Shown: positions 41,061 to 52,754 of the stretch, in pieces
Layout of the letters: each line of letters opens with the position of its first letter
Position numbering within the stretch: position 1 is the first letter of the stretch
Assembly: GCA_963978905.1 (NCBI GenBank)
Contig: OZ022258.1
Location: 30,446,716-30,510,715 of the forward strand
DNA from: Trichostrongylus colubriformis
Lineage: Eukaryota; Nematoda; Chromadorea; Rhabditida; Trichostrongylidae
Direction: 5' to 3'
DNA length: 64,000 nucleotides
Translations under genes and position numbers: made by a program
Notes under the pieces: model-generated
What the model was told of the DNA's origin: nothing
Database searches by the model: none
The model's input: the letters and a program-made list of their open reading frames with translations, nothing else

Positions 41061-42203
41061 CCAAGGTGTGCCCTGCTCCCAATTGTTTATATGTTAGGAT
41101 AATGAAAGGAAATTTTCTATGAGTAATTCCATATGATCGTTTGCATATCCTTCTTGAGATAACCCAGTGACTATTTATCTCTCAGCCTGGGGCTACTGTG
41201 GATAAACGAATGCTTACTAACCGGAAAGCATTTATATTATGCTAAAGGCTATTAAGCAGATCTGATTATTCCCTATCAATATGGCTGCACCCAGAAGCTT
41301 ACTACTACTGCAAAGCTTACCAGGGAGGAATATACCACTCCCGAAAATTCTAGCAAGCTTTAATCCGAGAAATACCTTTTTGACTAGCAATACTAGTCAT
41401 GGAACACTCCTTTAAAGACAGCAATATCTCACTGAGCCCACCAGCGAGTGTGCACTGCTGCGAGTGCATAGCAGCGAAGGCCTTTTTCAGTGATTTTCTG
41501 CTCAAGACCACAAATCTTCGAGAATCTTCTTCGTTGATGGCACCTCAAATTTCAAAAACCTCACAATCTATCAAATGCCCTCGTAGCTGATTCCTCTGAG
41601 GAAATCCTTCAGGCCTTTACAGTCTGATCAGCCAAATTTTGCCGCTCCGGTCAGAAATCGCCGGCTCATATCTTATAATATATTGAGTGAGTGACTCAGA
41701 GGTAGGCAAACTATTTCGTTATTCAAGCTTACTCAAGCTTTACTCAAGCAGATCCAGTCATTGCCATTCCTCTTTCGTACATCAAGTGCAGAAATTGATC
41801 AAGAAGATTGGCATAATTGGTACAGAGTAATAAGTGCATGGCGTAATCGGTACGGAGTAATAGTACATGAAACTCTTACGTAGCATAGCTATCGGGGTTT
41901 CCTGAAAGGACACGCAGAAAGCATCGCATGCAGTCAACACATGGCTACTGCAACGATTCTAAGAGAAATAGTGTAAACAATTAAAGGAACCGGAAGAGGA
42001 TCTAAGAAAGAGGAAGATGCAAAGAAATGAACATTTTGTAGCGAACATTCAAAGATAGCGGTGGAAAAATCCGGATTCAAAAGCGCGGCGCTGTGGTGTG
42101 TATTCGCATCACATTCGCATCATCCCACTGCCTCCGAGTTGCCCGCTGTAGAGATGTCATTTGTGTATCGTAGAGTGTATTTCATTCATTGGTGATGATG
42201 TTA
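41061..42203. other. No gene recognised
   Basis: Short frames only. Confidence 0.35.
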
Positions 42204-43487
42204 TTGGGTTGTTGCAGAATTAATTTCGGAAATGGACCGCATATTTCAAACTACTATAACTCAGCTTAAACACAACTTTATTAATCGAAGTAAAAACCAT
42301 CAGAATCTACACACTTTTGCCAACGAACAGGCAGTAAATCTAAGCCTTCACTATAAAAACTACTATCACGAGAATCAACGAAGTCAAGGAAGGCACATTC
42401 AACATCGTCTAAATTAGTAATTAGTTTCTGACGCAGATGAGAATTGAGGGCTCGAAAAAAGTGATAGCCTGTTGGGGAAAGGTCGGAAGGTTACGTTGGG
42501 TGAGGGAGAACTTCTATACCCAGGTGAGTCAATTTTAGCCGAGTGATTTGTGAGGTCTATGGCCTTGCGTTGTCCTGCAACAGGATCGGCCCTCCTCTAT
42601 TCACCACCGCCGGCCACAATTTTTGCAACTTTCTATACATTTGCTCCAGATCACAACAGTAAAACTCTGCTGTGACTGGCTGACCAGGTTGCAAGAAACT
42701 GTAATGGATTACACCTTTACAACACCACCACACAGTAATCATAATCTTTTTAGGGTGAAGGTCGGGTTTAGGAAAAGTTTTTGGAGGAGCATCCTTATCT
42801 ACCCAGACTAATCCCCGCTTCCTGTTATCATAAAGAACCCATTTTTCATCTACAGTTATAATACGGTTTACAAATGGCTCATTTTTATGGCGAACTAGGA
42901 GATTAGAGCAGGTGTCGAAACGTGCCAGACGCTGCTCATCGGTCAGGTCATGAGGCATCCACTTCGACATCTTCTTCACCTTGCCGATTGTCAGCAAATG
43001 TCTGGCCACTGTAGAGTAATGTACGCCTAGGTCTTCTGCTAACGTACGAGTATTCGTCTCCGGATTTGCTTCGACGGCTCTCCTTAAATCTTGATCATTA
43101 AGCGATGACCTGCGGCCGCGACCCGACTTCTCTTCGAGATCAAAATCGCCAGAAGCAAATTTTTGAAACCAGAGCTCCACTGTTCGTTCGCAAGGAAAAT
43201 TCGTCCCAAAAACACTGCTGAGATTACGAGCTGCCTCCGCTGCGGAGTGTTCCAATTTAAACTCATAAAGCATGATGACTCGATAGTCGCGTCGGCTCAT
43301 GATTATACGCAGCTCTGGAAAAGGCCGGCTGGAAAACTTAGAGCGACATTCATAGAAGTTTCTGAAAGAGCAGAAAAAAACCCACCAAGTGGTATGCCTG
43401 GCGTTCCTTGGGATGGAATAGTTTAGGGTAAAAAATCTACTTATTTATACATACCTTGAAACCGAAATTAATTTTGCAACAACCTAA
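42204..43487 (-). mobile_element. Full-length mariner element, Hsmar1/bandit type, 1284 bp
   Basis: The 26-bp ends differ at only two positions: TTGGGTTGTTGCAGAATTAA on the left, TTAGGTTGTTGCAAAATTAA (minus strand) on the right, both ending TTTCGG. TA lies at 42202-42203 and 43488-43489. It contains one transposase frame with no frameshift. From established knowledge, bandit of the dog hookworm and human Hsmar1 belong to this group; identity to bandit itself needs an alignment. Confidence 0.95.
42281..43300 (-). pseudogene. Mariner transposase, full length but with two stop codons
   Basis: One continuous minus-strand frame of 340 codons (usual mariner length about 345). The N-terminus is MSRRDYRVIMLYEFKLEHSA; HTH/linker features include FPCERTVELWFQKFASGDFD and GRGRRSS; WMPHDLTDEQR is the WVPHxL motif; IITVDEKWVLYDN gives the first catalytic Asp; LLQDNARP the second; YSPDL-equivalent then SPTGYHFF marks the third position, which is Gly rather than Asp. 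The end is VDSDGFYFD. Premature stops are TAG at 42557-42559 (directly after DNARP, where His is usual) and TAA at 42491-42493 (where Tyr of YSPDL is usual). Stops plus the altered third catalytic site make it inactive. Confidence 0.95.
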
Positions 43488-43489
43488 TA

Positions 43490-44734
43490 AATAAGTGAAA
43501 CAGTACACAGCAACGAACAAGTAAAACAATTGAATGAAGAATAAGCGAAAGCGTAAGAAAAAAGTGTGACTACAATTAAATCCTAATGATTTCACTTTCG
43601 ACGTCTCGGCAGGGTGCCGTGTGTGCTTTGCGGTAACTGCAGGCCACCGTAATCCTATACCGTGAACCGAAATTGCCTCTTCCTGGTGTCTTTGAGCTGG
43701 ACTAATACAATTTTTAAAACAGTTACTATTATACCTTTGAACGAAAAGTTCACCTCTGAGTTGATGACTACTGAACATTCACTTTCGCACATTTTTCTGA
43801 TATTTTTGGAGTCATTTTTTCTTACGAGTATAGCTGTCTTACTGCTTGCAGAGTATCGTCATTTGAATCAATGGGGACATAGTTATGAGAACTTCGGTGC
43901 GTAGAACGACCTTGGACACTTACGTTAGCATGAAGAAGCTGCGTAACACTCCACATCCACATACCGCAAGGATTCTCTAGTGCTCAATAACTGTGTCGTG
44001 AAGATCTCTTGGCGGTTTTCTGGTAGTACAACGTTCGGAACGTGAACTATTCTCTTTGCGGCTTGCTTTTGAAGACACATTCCGGATGCTAATAATTGCA
44101 CTCCTTGAAGGCACACTTCGCGAAAAATTGTGAGAGCTATCGCTCGTGTTGCAGAATGTGGAGGCCCTGCTTCACTCACCAGTGAAGAAAAATGAATCAA
44201 AACCCCTCACAACAGCTCTATGCCCTCATTGTCAGTCCTCGTACGAGTATGGGAGATTGGAAATAAGTTTTTGCTCGATGAGAGTGCGCAAAATGCTACG
44301 ACATTACCTATTCTTCCCTGTCGAAGCTACCTTCGCTATTAAAATCGCTGCCTTATCTTGTCTTATCGCAACTTTTTTTTCTCCAGGAAGAGCCACGTTG
44401 GAATTTCGTTCGTCTAAGGCCACGTGTGGTTCGGCTCGGTGGGCTCAACTCGGCCTAGGTCGACTAGGCCGTGCGCGGCGAGGATGAGTCGTGACGCCGC
44501 ATAAAGGGTGCGATCCTCACAACCATCCAAGGGTCCACCTGCTAGGGAAAGTAAGCGACTACCTTGATTATCGCGTGGTGTACCTTTGAAGGCGCTTTCC
44601 AGGATTACCTTCAGTGGGTTGAAGCGCAGACTTATGAAATTAGACGTGCTGTGAAATACGCTGACGAAAAAAATTCGAAATAAGCTCACGAGGGCAAAAA
44701 AGGAATCCTTACAGTTGGCCTTGGACGAGATTAC
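43490..44734. other. No gene recognised
   Basis: A GGCCTAGGTCGACTAGGCC palindrome lies at about 44451-44469. Frames here carry no recognisable motif. Confidence 0.35.
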
Positions 44735-45015
44735 CTCTTGAAAACGAGCCTTTGAATCATTTCTCGCTGAATGGTATCATAGAGAACTCGGGTCACCTGT
44801 TTGCTCATGTCTACGTATACTTTATCACTGGCATCTCTCCCGTATCTTATACAGGGTGGCTCCTAATTATTTGCGCGTAGTTTATTACTAATAACTTCAA
44901 CAAAAAACAACGGTCATACAATCTAATACAACTCCTATGTAGAGCAATGCCTAACAATCATTCACTCGAGAAGAAGTTCGAAATAAACTCCTTTTGCAGC
45001 AATACAGGCTTGCAG

Positions 45016-45417
45016 TCACTCCTCAACCGCACTGCGGGCCGTAGGTAGGTGACGTTGATATCTTCCCACGCCTTCTGAAGTGGAGCTTTGAGAGCGTTCA
45101 AACTTTGGTGCTTTCGAGGAGACCTTCTGCTGCAAGTAGCACCACTCAGCGAAATCCATCGGATTCAGATCAGGCGAGTTAGGTGGCCAGAAGTCCTTCG
45201 TCCAGTAGCCAGGGAAGTGACTCTGGCAGAATGCCATTGGGGATCTCGCAGAATGAGTAGGTGCCCAGTCCTGTTGGAGCACGCATTGACCACTGACGAA
45301 GTTTTCAGCAACCCAATGGAGCCTTTGAGTGCTATCTTCCCAAAGTACAAGATTTTTTAGGTTGTAAGAAGCGTTTTTTTCGGTTTTCGCAGTTTCAAAT
45401 TCGGGAGATCGTAACAC
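45016..45417 (-). pseudogene. maT-type transposase, C-terminal half
   Basis: The minus-strand frame has VSGQCVLQQDWAPTHSARSP and TKDFWPPNSPDLNPMDFAEW. The two aspartates (QQD and NPMD) are separated by 37 residues, the DD37D signature of the maT clade of IS630/Tc1/mariner transposases. The first catalytic Asp and the DNA-binding domain are absent. A second copy of the extreme C-terminus (RVVKRLEACIAVQGAHFEHL) is encoded on the plus strand at about 45575-45660. Confidence 0.85.
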
Positions 45418-45431
45418 GGCTCAGACTGCAT

Positions 45432-45535
45432 CTTTCCTCACAAAATAGGCACCATTTGATTCGCTACACTTCTGGCAATATCATGGATATTTGCATATCT
45501 CATTTTGATGAAGGGCTGATCATTTATATAGCGGA
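45432..45535 (+). repeat. R3 fragment inside the maT-like element
   Basis: GCACCATTTGATTCGCTACA, then TATTTGCA and TCATTTTGATGAAGGGCTGAT match 4025-4110 with few changes. Confidence 0.75.
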
Positions 45536-46234
45536 AGGTGTGGGACGTTATCGACGTCACCTTCCTGCGGCCCGCAGTGGTGTCGCACGGTGAGAGTGGT
45601 CAAGAGACTGGAGGCATGTATTGCTGTACAAGGAGCTCATTTTGAACATCTTCTCGAGCGAATGATTATTAGGCATTGCTCTACATAGAAGTTGTATTAG
45701 ACTGTATAACCGTTGTTTTTTTTTTTTGCTGAAGTTATTAGTGGTAAACTACGCTAAGCTACGCGCAAATAATTAGGAGCCACCCTGTATTATCACGCAA
45801 ATCGTAGGCCTCATTTACCGCGTAGTCGTCAGCGCTGCCACCGTCATTGCCAACAATTACGTCTGGGGTGGCGGGACAGAGCTCCGGGTGTGGCTGAGCT
45901 GGCTTCAGGAGCTCCGCGCGCTGCCACGTCTCATCATCGCGCTTCGATATGTGCACAGCCTCCCTGCCCGCTTGGGGAACTATCAGGTCATGTGAAAGGG
46001 CTGCAGTGTTTCCCTAATCCTGCAATGTGCCTTTAATGTGGGCAGTTAGTTCAACTGCGTAAGCTGTATCTTCAACCCATAAAGCCTGCTCGACTCCACC
46101 AGGGTCAAACATTTCACTGAGGAAAATTTTCGGAGTCCCCTTCCCCTTAGGGCCACCTTGGTGATGCGATTTTTCATGGCACATGTTGGGGAGATATGCT
46201 GGTATACTGAAGTTGTGTCTGTAAAAATGTCTAC

Positions 46235-46860
46235 CTAGGAGAAAGTATGGTTATTAAGCGCCGCTCCTTTCTGAAGATCGACTAACCATTTTCGAAGTTA
46301 CTGAAAGCCGGTTGATGTTTGAGGACTTCTCAACCAAAACCTCTCCTCAAACACGACCCCCTAAAGATCCCTCGGGTGCTAGACTTTGCCCACAACCACG
46401 CAGCGCTGGATCGCTCAACCTAAAACGTGACTGCTGGCAGCGGCGCTGGAAGAACGTCGCAACGAGGTTTGCGAATGATGTCATGAGATAAAGTCTACTA
46501 GTGAAGGCAACATACCCATAAAGAAGCAGATGCAAGTCCACATGTTCAAAGACTATTACTCACTTCATAATCTATCACGACGCCTGACGTCACGAAGCCT
46601 CATTTCTTGGAGGCTTCCTTGGATATTACTCAATTGCCATGTTCCCCAGCACCCCTGCTTCATTATTTACTGGGTAGAAGACAGCGATAGGGGGAATTTG
46701 GGTGTAAGGAATCCCTAGGAGTCATTCACTCAAAAACGTGAAGCTGGGAAGCCTATCTGCGTCGAAATCCGCTGCCAAAGGCGCGTCTCTGAGCTGTGGT
46801 GGAGGATGCGTTTTTAGCTCCAGCCGGCTTTCTTGGCTCGGTCCGCCCTGGGGCTCCACG
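46235..46860. other. No firm gene
   Basis: A minus-strand frame at 46270-46310 (DLQKGAALNNHTF) lies just before the split coding segment and might be a preceding exon or part of it, but the junction is unclear. Confidence 0.3.
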
Positions 46861-47337
46861 GAAAAACTCACCGGCGCGCGCATGCGGCGCGTGCTAGGTG
46901 ACGTACGGCCACCGCGCGGCGCGACGGTGAGCGATGGCCTGTGCTCCCATCATTGCACTTCAATGAGGGCAACCTTGTTGGTAGTTTACTAATACACTGA
47001 GGGCGAGCAGTGTTGCAGAACGCTTTGCTACATTGATAGACATACGACAGCTGGAATAGCTGCCTTTTTAGGTGTGGCTTGCCTGTCCAGCCGTATGGAT
47101 TCGCCTCATCCCAATGATGCAGAAGTTTCAGTAGGCCGCATGTTCCGTCCGATGTATAACCATGGGGGGAGATACAGCGTAGAAAAGTGCAAACCATCCC
47201 ATGTCTCTGTTGAAGTGACAGCAAGGTTATCCTCATTGAAGCGCAATGTTTGTAGCGCAGGATCGCGCACCGTCGCGTTGCGCGGTGGCTGTGAAGTCAC
47301 CGAGCACGCGCCGCATGCGCGCGCCGATGAGTTTTTC
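46861..47337. mobile_element. GC-rich foldback element, about 477 bp
   Basis: GAAAAACTCA(C)CGGCGCGCGCATGCGGCGCG at the left is mirrored by the right end CGCCGCATGCGCGCGCCGATGAGTTTTTC. The arms are about 120 bp, both containing GGTGACG/CGTCACC-like and CGCGGTGGC stretches, plus CATTGAAGCGCAATG against CATTGCACTTCAATG. No coding motif; long frames here are GC artefacts. Confidence 0.75.
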
Positions 47338-50300
47338 CCTCCTTCCGTCTCCTGGCGATGAGCCTCCTGATTACTGGGGTGGGAGGGGCCTAGGAGCTGC
47401 GGCAGGGTTGGAGCGGTCTCGGCGCGCTTTCTCAAATAGGAGTGCAGCAGACCCTTTTCTGAACAGCTGATTATCCTTTTCATTGTTTTAGATATCTGAT
47501 GGTTACCCGTAGAGTTTGCGAGTTTTCCTTTCCATCTTTTTTCATTAATTCTCACTTGTTGTCATCGCGTCTGCAGTTAACTGTGGGATGCCTTTTAGGT
47601 TTTTGTAGGGGTTCCACGCTGTTTTTGCCCATTGATTACTTGGCTACATGCCAGTGAAAGAGTCGCCCGGCCTGCTTACCTCTTGACGGAATGGTCGTCT
47701 ATGTCGAGAATCGGCGGTGGGAAGGATGTCTAATTTCTCGGGTTTCTGGCCATTTACTTCCGTTTTCCCTGCTCCTTCGTATTACTGATCATATCATCCG
47801 TCATCATTACATCTTTCACAATGTTCGATTTACCCCTATCACTGCTTTTGACCGTCGCTAGGTACACTGAAATTGTCTGAATAGCCAAGGTTAAACCAGA
47901 GCACGGGAATGAGCTGTGCCACTCTTGTAAGGTCACCACGGAATTCCGTTTTTAACGTGCTGTTCAGGGCTCCCATGTCAAATTACTGCTACTCATGTTA
48001 CAGTGCCGAGTGCTACTTCCTTCTTCTAGTACACCTCCTCTTTGAGCCAGACTCGCTCTCCGCGTCCAAAATCACAGCATGCAGAGTGGCGAAAAGAAGC
48101 AGTGACATTACCAAGCAATTGGTGAAGCAGTCTTCGAGGCCTACATAATGATAATAAGCGGCAGAACTTCAATTTGTAGACATGAACCTAATTGAAAATG
48201 TAATGGAAGTAAATTTGTATTACAGTCGCACCGTACATTCGTATAATTCCACATAATCACATCTGGGTCGTAGTAGTTCAATTCGCATGATCATGACGGC
48301 TTGCGAAATGGGTCGATCCACTTCAGCCGTGTTAGTTCTGGTGGCGGAAGTGTGAAGTCCTACACAATGACATCGCACTAAATCTTGTCTTTGGAGCCTC
48401 TTTCGCCTACCTGTAGTACAACGCTGCTATTCACGTAGGTCACTCGAAGTGCGGTTGCAGTCCCAAAATAGGAACGTCTCGCAAGGAATGACCACTTACA
48501 GTCCTTAACTCAGCGCTATGGAAGAGATCTAAACGACAATTGCCTGAAACACCCACGCCAATAATCGAAAAAAAAACTAAACCGAAAAACGTCGAAGCAG
48601 GCAATTGTCGAAGCCTCGATGTATTGCTGGTATGGTCCTTCGGATTTCGTTTGCACTTTGCCGAGTAGGTCAGCTTATGTCGTTACTAAGTGATGGAGCT
48701 ATAGATCACCAGTTTTTTGCTCACACCTTCAATATTAATGAGTTTTCGACTCTAGGTATGATTCTATAAATGTGAAACGCATAGAAATCAACTACTTTGT
48801 TAAAGGCTAGAGCAAAAGGTCCTGACGTCAGAACTGGTGTAAAAGGGTTTTCTGTAGTGAGGAATGTGTACTAACAATAATATTGTACGTGTACATTTCT
48901 TATCACAATAATACTTTAAATGCGGTTAAGTGCCTATTCTGAAAACCAAAATTTTTTAGGATGACCTTACCTACGAAGCGCAGTGTAGAAAGTGGAAGTA
49001 ACTGGCCACAGTTCAGCAGGTTGCTAATGCTACAGTGGTAAATGTCGTAGGGAGGGAAGCGAAGTTTTGCTTCCTCCTTCCCCTCCATTAGGCCCGTGTA
49101 TGGAATTATAGTTCTGAGTTTTCCTTTTCGTCCTTTCCGCGTTTTCCTTTTCGCTGCAAACCTACACTCCAGATGTAACCGTAGAAGAAAGGGAGAGAGG
49201 GAAACAAAGTGAAAGGAAGAAATGTTTGATGACAAGAAATGTAAAGTCGATATGAAACTGATTCGATGACATCTGTTGCTCCGCAGTTCACACTGGTCAG
49301 TTGGCTGAGGGTGATGGTGATGGTGTATGGTGCGTGCATGTTGCTACAGTTGTCACACATCTTCTACCGTTTCATGAATGGCATTAAACTTCGAAGTGAC
49401 GGCAAGAATCTCGCTCATCCTCTTTACTTTGTTCAAGCCACGTGTTCGATAACCAGTTACACTAAGATTTCCAGTAAGTGTTGTTTCAGATTAAATACCT
49501 GATTATTATTGAGGCATTGTCACTGGTGAATGCTTGGAATTACTGCTGTCTAATCTGCTGCTCCATACCAAAGGAAATAGCTCTGCTTTTCTATACATGC
49601 TGTGCCAAGGCGACTACACATAAAGGGCACGTTTTGATCAGATCAAACCTATGTACATATAGTCGCTGGTTTTACTCAAAAAAGCTTTGTTGTTTGAGGT
49701 TTCAATGAAGAAAGAGGACAATAAATGCAGAGACTTCCATGTCAATCGCTATTTGTCAACGGCCTGACATTTCGATCAGATCCTGGGTCTTGAACGCCTA
49801 AACATGGCTCAATATTTGGGAGTAGAGGGACTGGAATGGCACCATCGGTGAGTCTTTGGTATGATCTCAGTGGTAGAGGCCGTGGCATAATAACACCACC
49901 TTCTGAAAAGTATTCGTCCGGGAAGAACCATAGGCATGCGGGTCTGGGATTTCTCCCATCAAAGTTTCTGCGAGAAATTCTGGAATGGACGTCAAAATGA
50001 GTGCTTATCTACCACAAATGATCTCTCGCCATTCGCATAGCCTTGCAAGCTACTAATGTGAGCATTGGAAAAGTCCTAACTATACTTTCTACCTATATGA
50101 GGCTTCTTGGTATGTCTCAAGTAATACCATCGTTTGGCTATGGATGGTAAAAAAGTATTTTCTTTATTTAAAACTCTAGGGTGTTTGCCTGTATTTTCGT
50201 CAGGAATGCAAGAGGGTTCAGGCTTCAGCTGACGTGGACTACTCTTAAACCTCGATCCATGTTTGCGCTCAAGACAAAAATGATTTGAACGGAATGTCGG

Positions 50301-50499
50301 GCCGTCAGTAATTAGTTCTAGCCACAAACCTCGCAGCATAACAGAGGTACTGGAAAATGTCATGCCGACATCATCTGAAGGACAACTTGTAACAGCTGTG
50401 ATTTGCATCCACTTCTCGAACGATAATGAAGTGCTTAAAGAAAGTCGTGCATCACGTAAGCACTATACGACATCTTGAAATACTGAATTTGTTGAATTC
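47338..50499. other. No gene recognised
   Basis: Over 3 kb with frames up to 110 codons on both strands, none with motif or matched splice sites. A short perfect inverted pair CGACAATTGCCTG / CAGGCAATTGTCG lies at about 48535-48612. Confidence 0.3.
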
Positions 50500-50539
50500 A
50501 AGCGTGGAATGCCTGCAGTATAATTTCACGCTTCTTCCA

Positions 50540-50811
50540 CACGACTCCCACTCCGATCTTTTCCACGAACCACCCGAGACCTGGAATGTACATAATTTCC
50601 ATGATAATGTGTGTTTTTGAGGTCAAAACCATTTTCGGGAGGGAGAAGATATGCGGCCACTCCGTTTCACTTCGATATTGCATGTGGTGGCAATTACTTA
50701 CCCTCTCCTTTGGTACTCGAGAGCGGAGTGACCCAATTTCCGTTGCATCAACTGTGACTGACACCAATCGAACCACTTCCTTTCCTCTCTCCCATGCGAC
50801 TTTTTCAGCTG
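50540..50811 (-). CDS. Two candidate terminal exons of an unrecognised minus-strand gene
   Basis: From acceptor TCTCACAG at 50812 a segment runs to a strong GAGAGG|GTAAGT donor at about 50703. A second begins after ACATTCCAG at about 50594. In one frame the phases match and the joined reading frame gives KKSHGREERKWFDWCQSQLM and QRKLGHSALEYQRR, then SRVVRGKDRSGSRVEEA and a stop. A second frame through the first exon is also open, so the choice is uncertain. No family recognised. Confidence 0.3.
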
Positions 50812-50936
50812 TGAGAGCTATGAAAAGCAATTATGAAATTCCAATGCATCTTCTCAGAACGCTTCCGGATACGCTTCAACTTTAGCTTGATTCTCTTCAC
50901 CTTAGCCACAAGTGAGTCTTGAATGGTCGGCCATTT

Positions 50937-51119
50937 TCATATTTCCATTAACATATCATTTTCAGATAGTAATGCAGCACTATCAGTGCTGACGGGGAAC
51001 TCGCTGATTAAATAAGTCCTATGCCCAGATTCCCCGTCCACTAACATTTGTTGGCCAATGATCAAGAAATTCCTGATCAGGGCTTCTTGAATGATGTAAA
51101 AGGCATGATGGGTAGCCAA
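50937..51119 (-). CDS. Candidate terminal exon, possible membrane-protein C-terminus
   Basis: A minus-strand frame follows ACTATTAG and reads LATHHAFYIIQEALIRNFLI, IGQQMLVDGESGHRTYLISE, FPVSTDSAALLSENDMLMEI, stop. It has one hydrophobic stretch, then an acidic tail. It looks like a last exon, but no upstream exon was found and the acceptor is weak. Confidence 0.3.
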   Translation of the reverse strand: MATHHAFYIIQEALIRNFLIIGQQMLVDGESGHRTYLISEFPVSTDSAALLSENDMLMEI

Positions 51120-52621
51120 CTAATAGTGGATTTTTTTTGTGGAACCTGTGGAATTTTTTTAAAACATTTTCTGATTTTTTTTGGGCTTCTAAAAAATTCC
51201 ATGAAATAGAGGCGGGGCCAGGACTATTATCTCACGGTTTTCAGAGCTCTTCAAGTTATGTAATAATTTAGTTTTCAAAAACAGAATGTAGCTGTTCTGT
51301 GGAAGTCATAACGAAAACGAATACATACAAAACTTACTACTACTTGGAAGGATCACGCCGACAATTGGTTCGTTTCAGCTAGCTGCTTCGCTTGTCATAA
51401 CTTCCAGCCGCTTCAAAGTAGCCACACTCACGCGCGGGGCGTGCCTATTGCAACCAATTCGCCGGCTCCGCAGATCGACTACCACTCCATGGACAAATGC
51501 TTTTTTTCTCCACCATATAATGCTGAAGGTGTGTTCATTTGTCTATTCTGTCGACTGATCTTTTTAGTGTAGTTCTATTCGACTCCCTAGCTTAGTAAGA
51601 CGACAGCGATCACGGTTTATGGCGATATTCTTGTCCACGTTTTGTATTATTCAGGTTGACCTCGTAGTCCAATTATGGCACGGGGTAGGTAGTGGTAAAC
51701 ATGCCGGGATCGCGCCCTCATGTAAAGGCTATGTGAAGGAACTACAAAGTATCACGGCAAACTAACAAGAGAACTTTCTCTAGCAGCACCAGAGCAATCA
51801 TAGGACTGAAGCTCAGTAAAAGACGTGGCGGTATGAGGGGGGGGGGGGGCTGAAAGTCACGTAAATGAAGAAAGAACCGAAGAAAACATTTTAAAAATAC
51901 AAAGCTTTATTTACGTTCGGGCGCAGTGAGGTTAGATTCAGATTGAAGGCCTTTAGGGCAATTTTTGTTTCACGAGATCGCTCAAATTATATTGTTATAT
52001 CATGTGTTTGACCTTATCACACAAATAATAAATGACCTATCGATGAATTTTGCCTTTACTACTTGCATTGCATTGACTTATGGTGTAGCTATTATGCAAG
52101 TCCCCTTTGCCACACATTGGAAGTCCCCTACTGCCACTGCTCTGTTGACCAATTTAAAGATGGAAGGTGCTCATCTGAAAGGGTGGGCCCCAGCTTATTT
52201 AGTGCCTCTAAGGACACTTTTCCTCAGTTTTGTTCAACACGCCACAACGATGCTTACCTTTCGCATTACATAGTCACAGCCTTTTTTTGGAGTGCTGTTT
52301 CCGATAACTCTTGAGATTTGGTTGATTTCTGTCAGAGGAGATCGAAAATCTTGAAGGGGGTCGGTAGAGCTTTTTATAATCGGTCGTTCCTGGCCAGAAA
52401 GTCTTTATCTGACCGCTGTTGAAGATTTTAGCGGGACATAGCCATAGCTAGTATACTTCACAACTCAACTCTTCACAACTCATATGTAACTCAAAAAATG
52501 CAACAACTCAACAGTCGAACGCAAACTACTTTATGCTTTAGTATTTCAGAAGATATGTTTACCAGTTGAATAACTCAAAACATAAGCTTCACGCACAATC
52601 ACCACATAATGTTTTTTTTAG
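51120..52621. other. No firm gene; probable upstream part or intron of the MAM gene
   Basis: Contains a 13-G run at 51837-51849. A plus-strand frame at 52063-52314 is cysteine-rich (CSYYASPLCH, YCHCSVDQFKDGRCSS) and might be an exon of the MAM gene, but its splice limits are unclear. Confidence 0.3.
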
Positions 52622-52754
52622 AAATTCTCGCAGCTTCATTCCAATACCCATTTCCCGAGGAGTTGACGGTAACCGCTGGAGGCCGCCTCACTTGCGCATT
52701 CGACGATCCAAGCGAATACTGCAGTTGGCACGATGCTACCGATACCGAAGCAAA
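52622..52754 (+). CDS. MAM gene exon: start of MAM domain 1
   Basis: Acceptor TTTTTTTAG, donor GCAAA|GTAAGC, ending in phase 2. It encodes AASFQYPFPEELTVTAGGRL then TCAFDDPSEYCSWHDATDTE. CxFDDPxxYCxW is the opening of a MAM domain. Confidence 0.8.

Larger units (their letters stand above)
44852..45787 (-). mobile_element. maT-like (DD37D) element with duplicated inverted ends, 936 bp
   Basis: Both ends start CAGGGTGGCTCCTAATTATT, flanked by TA (44850-44851 and 45788-45789). The inverted similarity is not limited to the tips: it extends about 225 bp inward (44852-45075 and about 45536-45787), so both ends encode the same transposase C-terminus in opposite directions. The full 5' half of the element is missing, and in its place is a 100-bp piece of dispersed repeat R3 (45432-45535). 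Confidence 0.85.
44735..46234 (-). pseudogene. Unrecognised coding segment split by a transposon
   Basis: Minus-strand segments 45788-46234 and 44735-44849, joined across the TA where the maT-like element sits, give 562 nt between a TTTCTCCTAG acceptor and an AAGAG|GTAATC donor. The frame is open except for TAG at 46014-46016 after 72 codons. Residues include PAYLPNMCHEKSHHQGGPKG, SEMFDPGGVEQALWVEDTAY, KRDDETWQRAELLKPAQPHP, SADDYAVNEAYDLRDN and, across the insertion, SDKVYVDMSKQVTRVLYDTI then QREMIQRLVFKR. Codon use and splice-ready phase look genuinely protein-coding, but I cannot name the family. Either a host gene or an older element disabled by the insertion. A 42-nt in-frame GT-AG intron could also remove the TAG. 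Confidence 0.55.

Noticed and set aside
47106..47555. 149-codon minus-strand frame
   Set aside because: Half of it lies in a GC-rich foldback; no motif.
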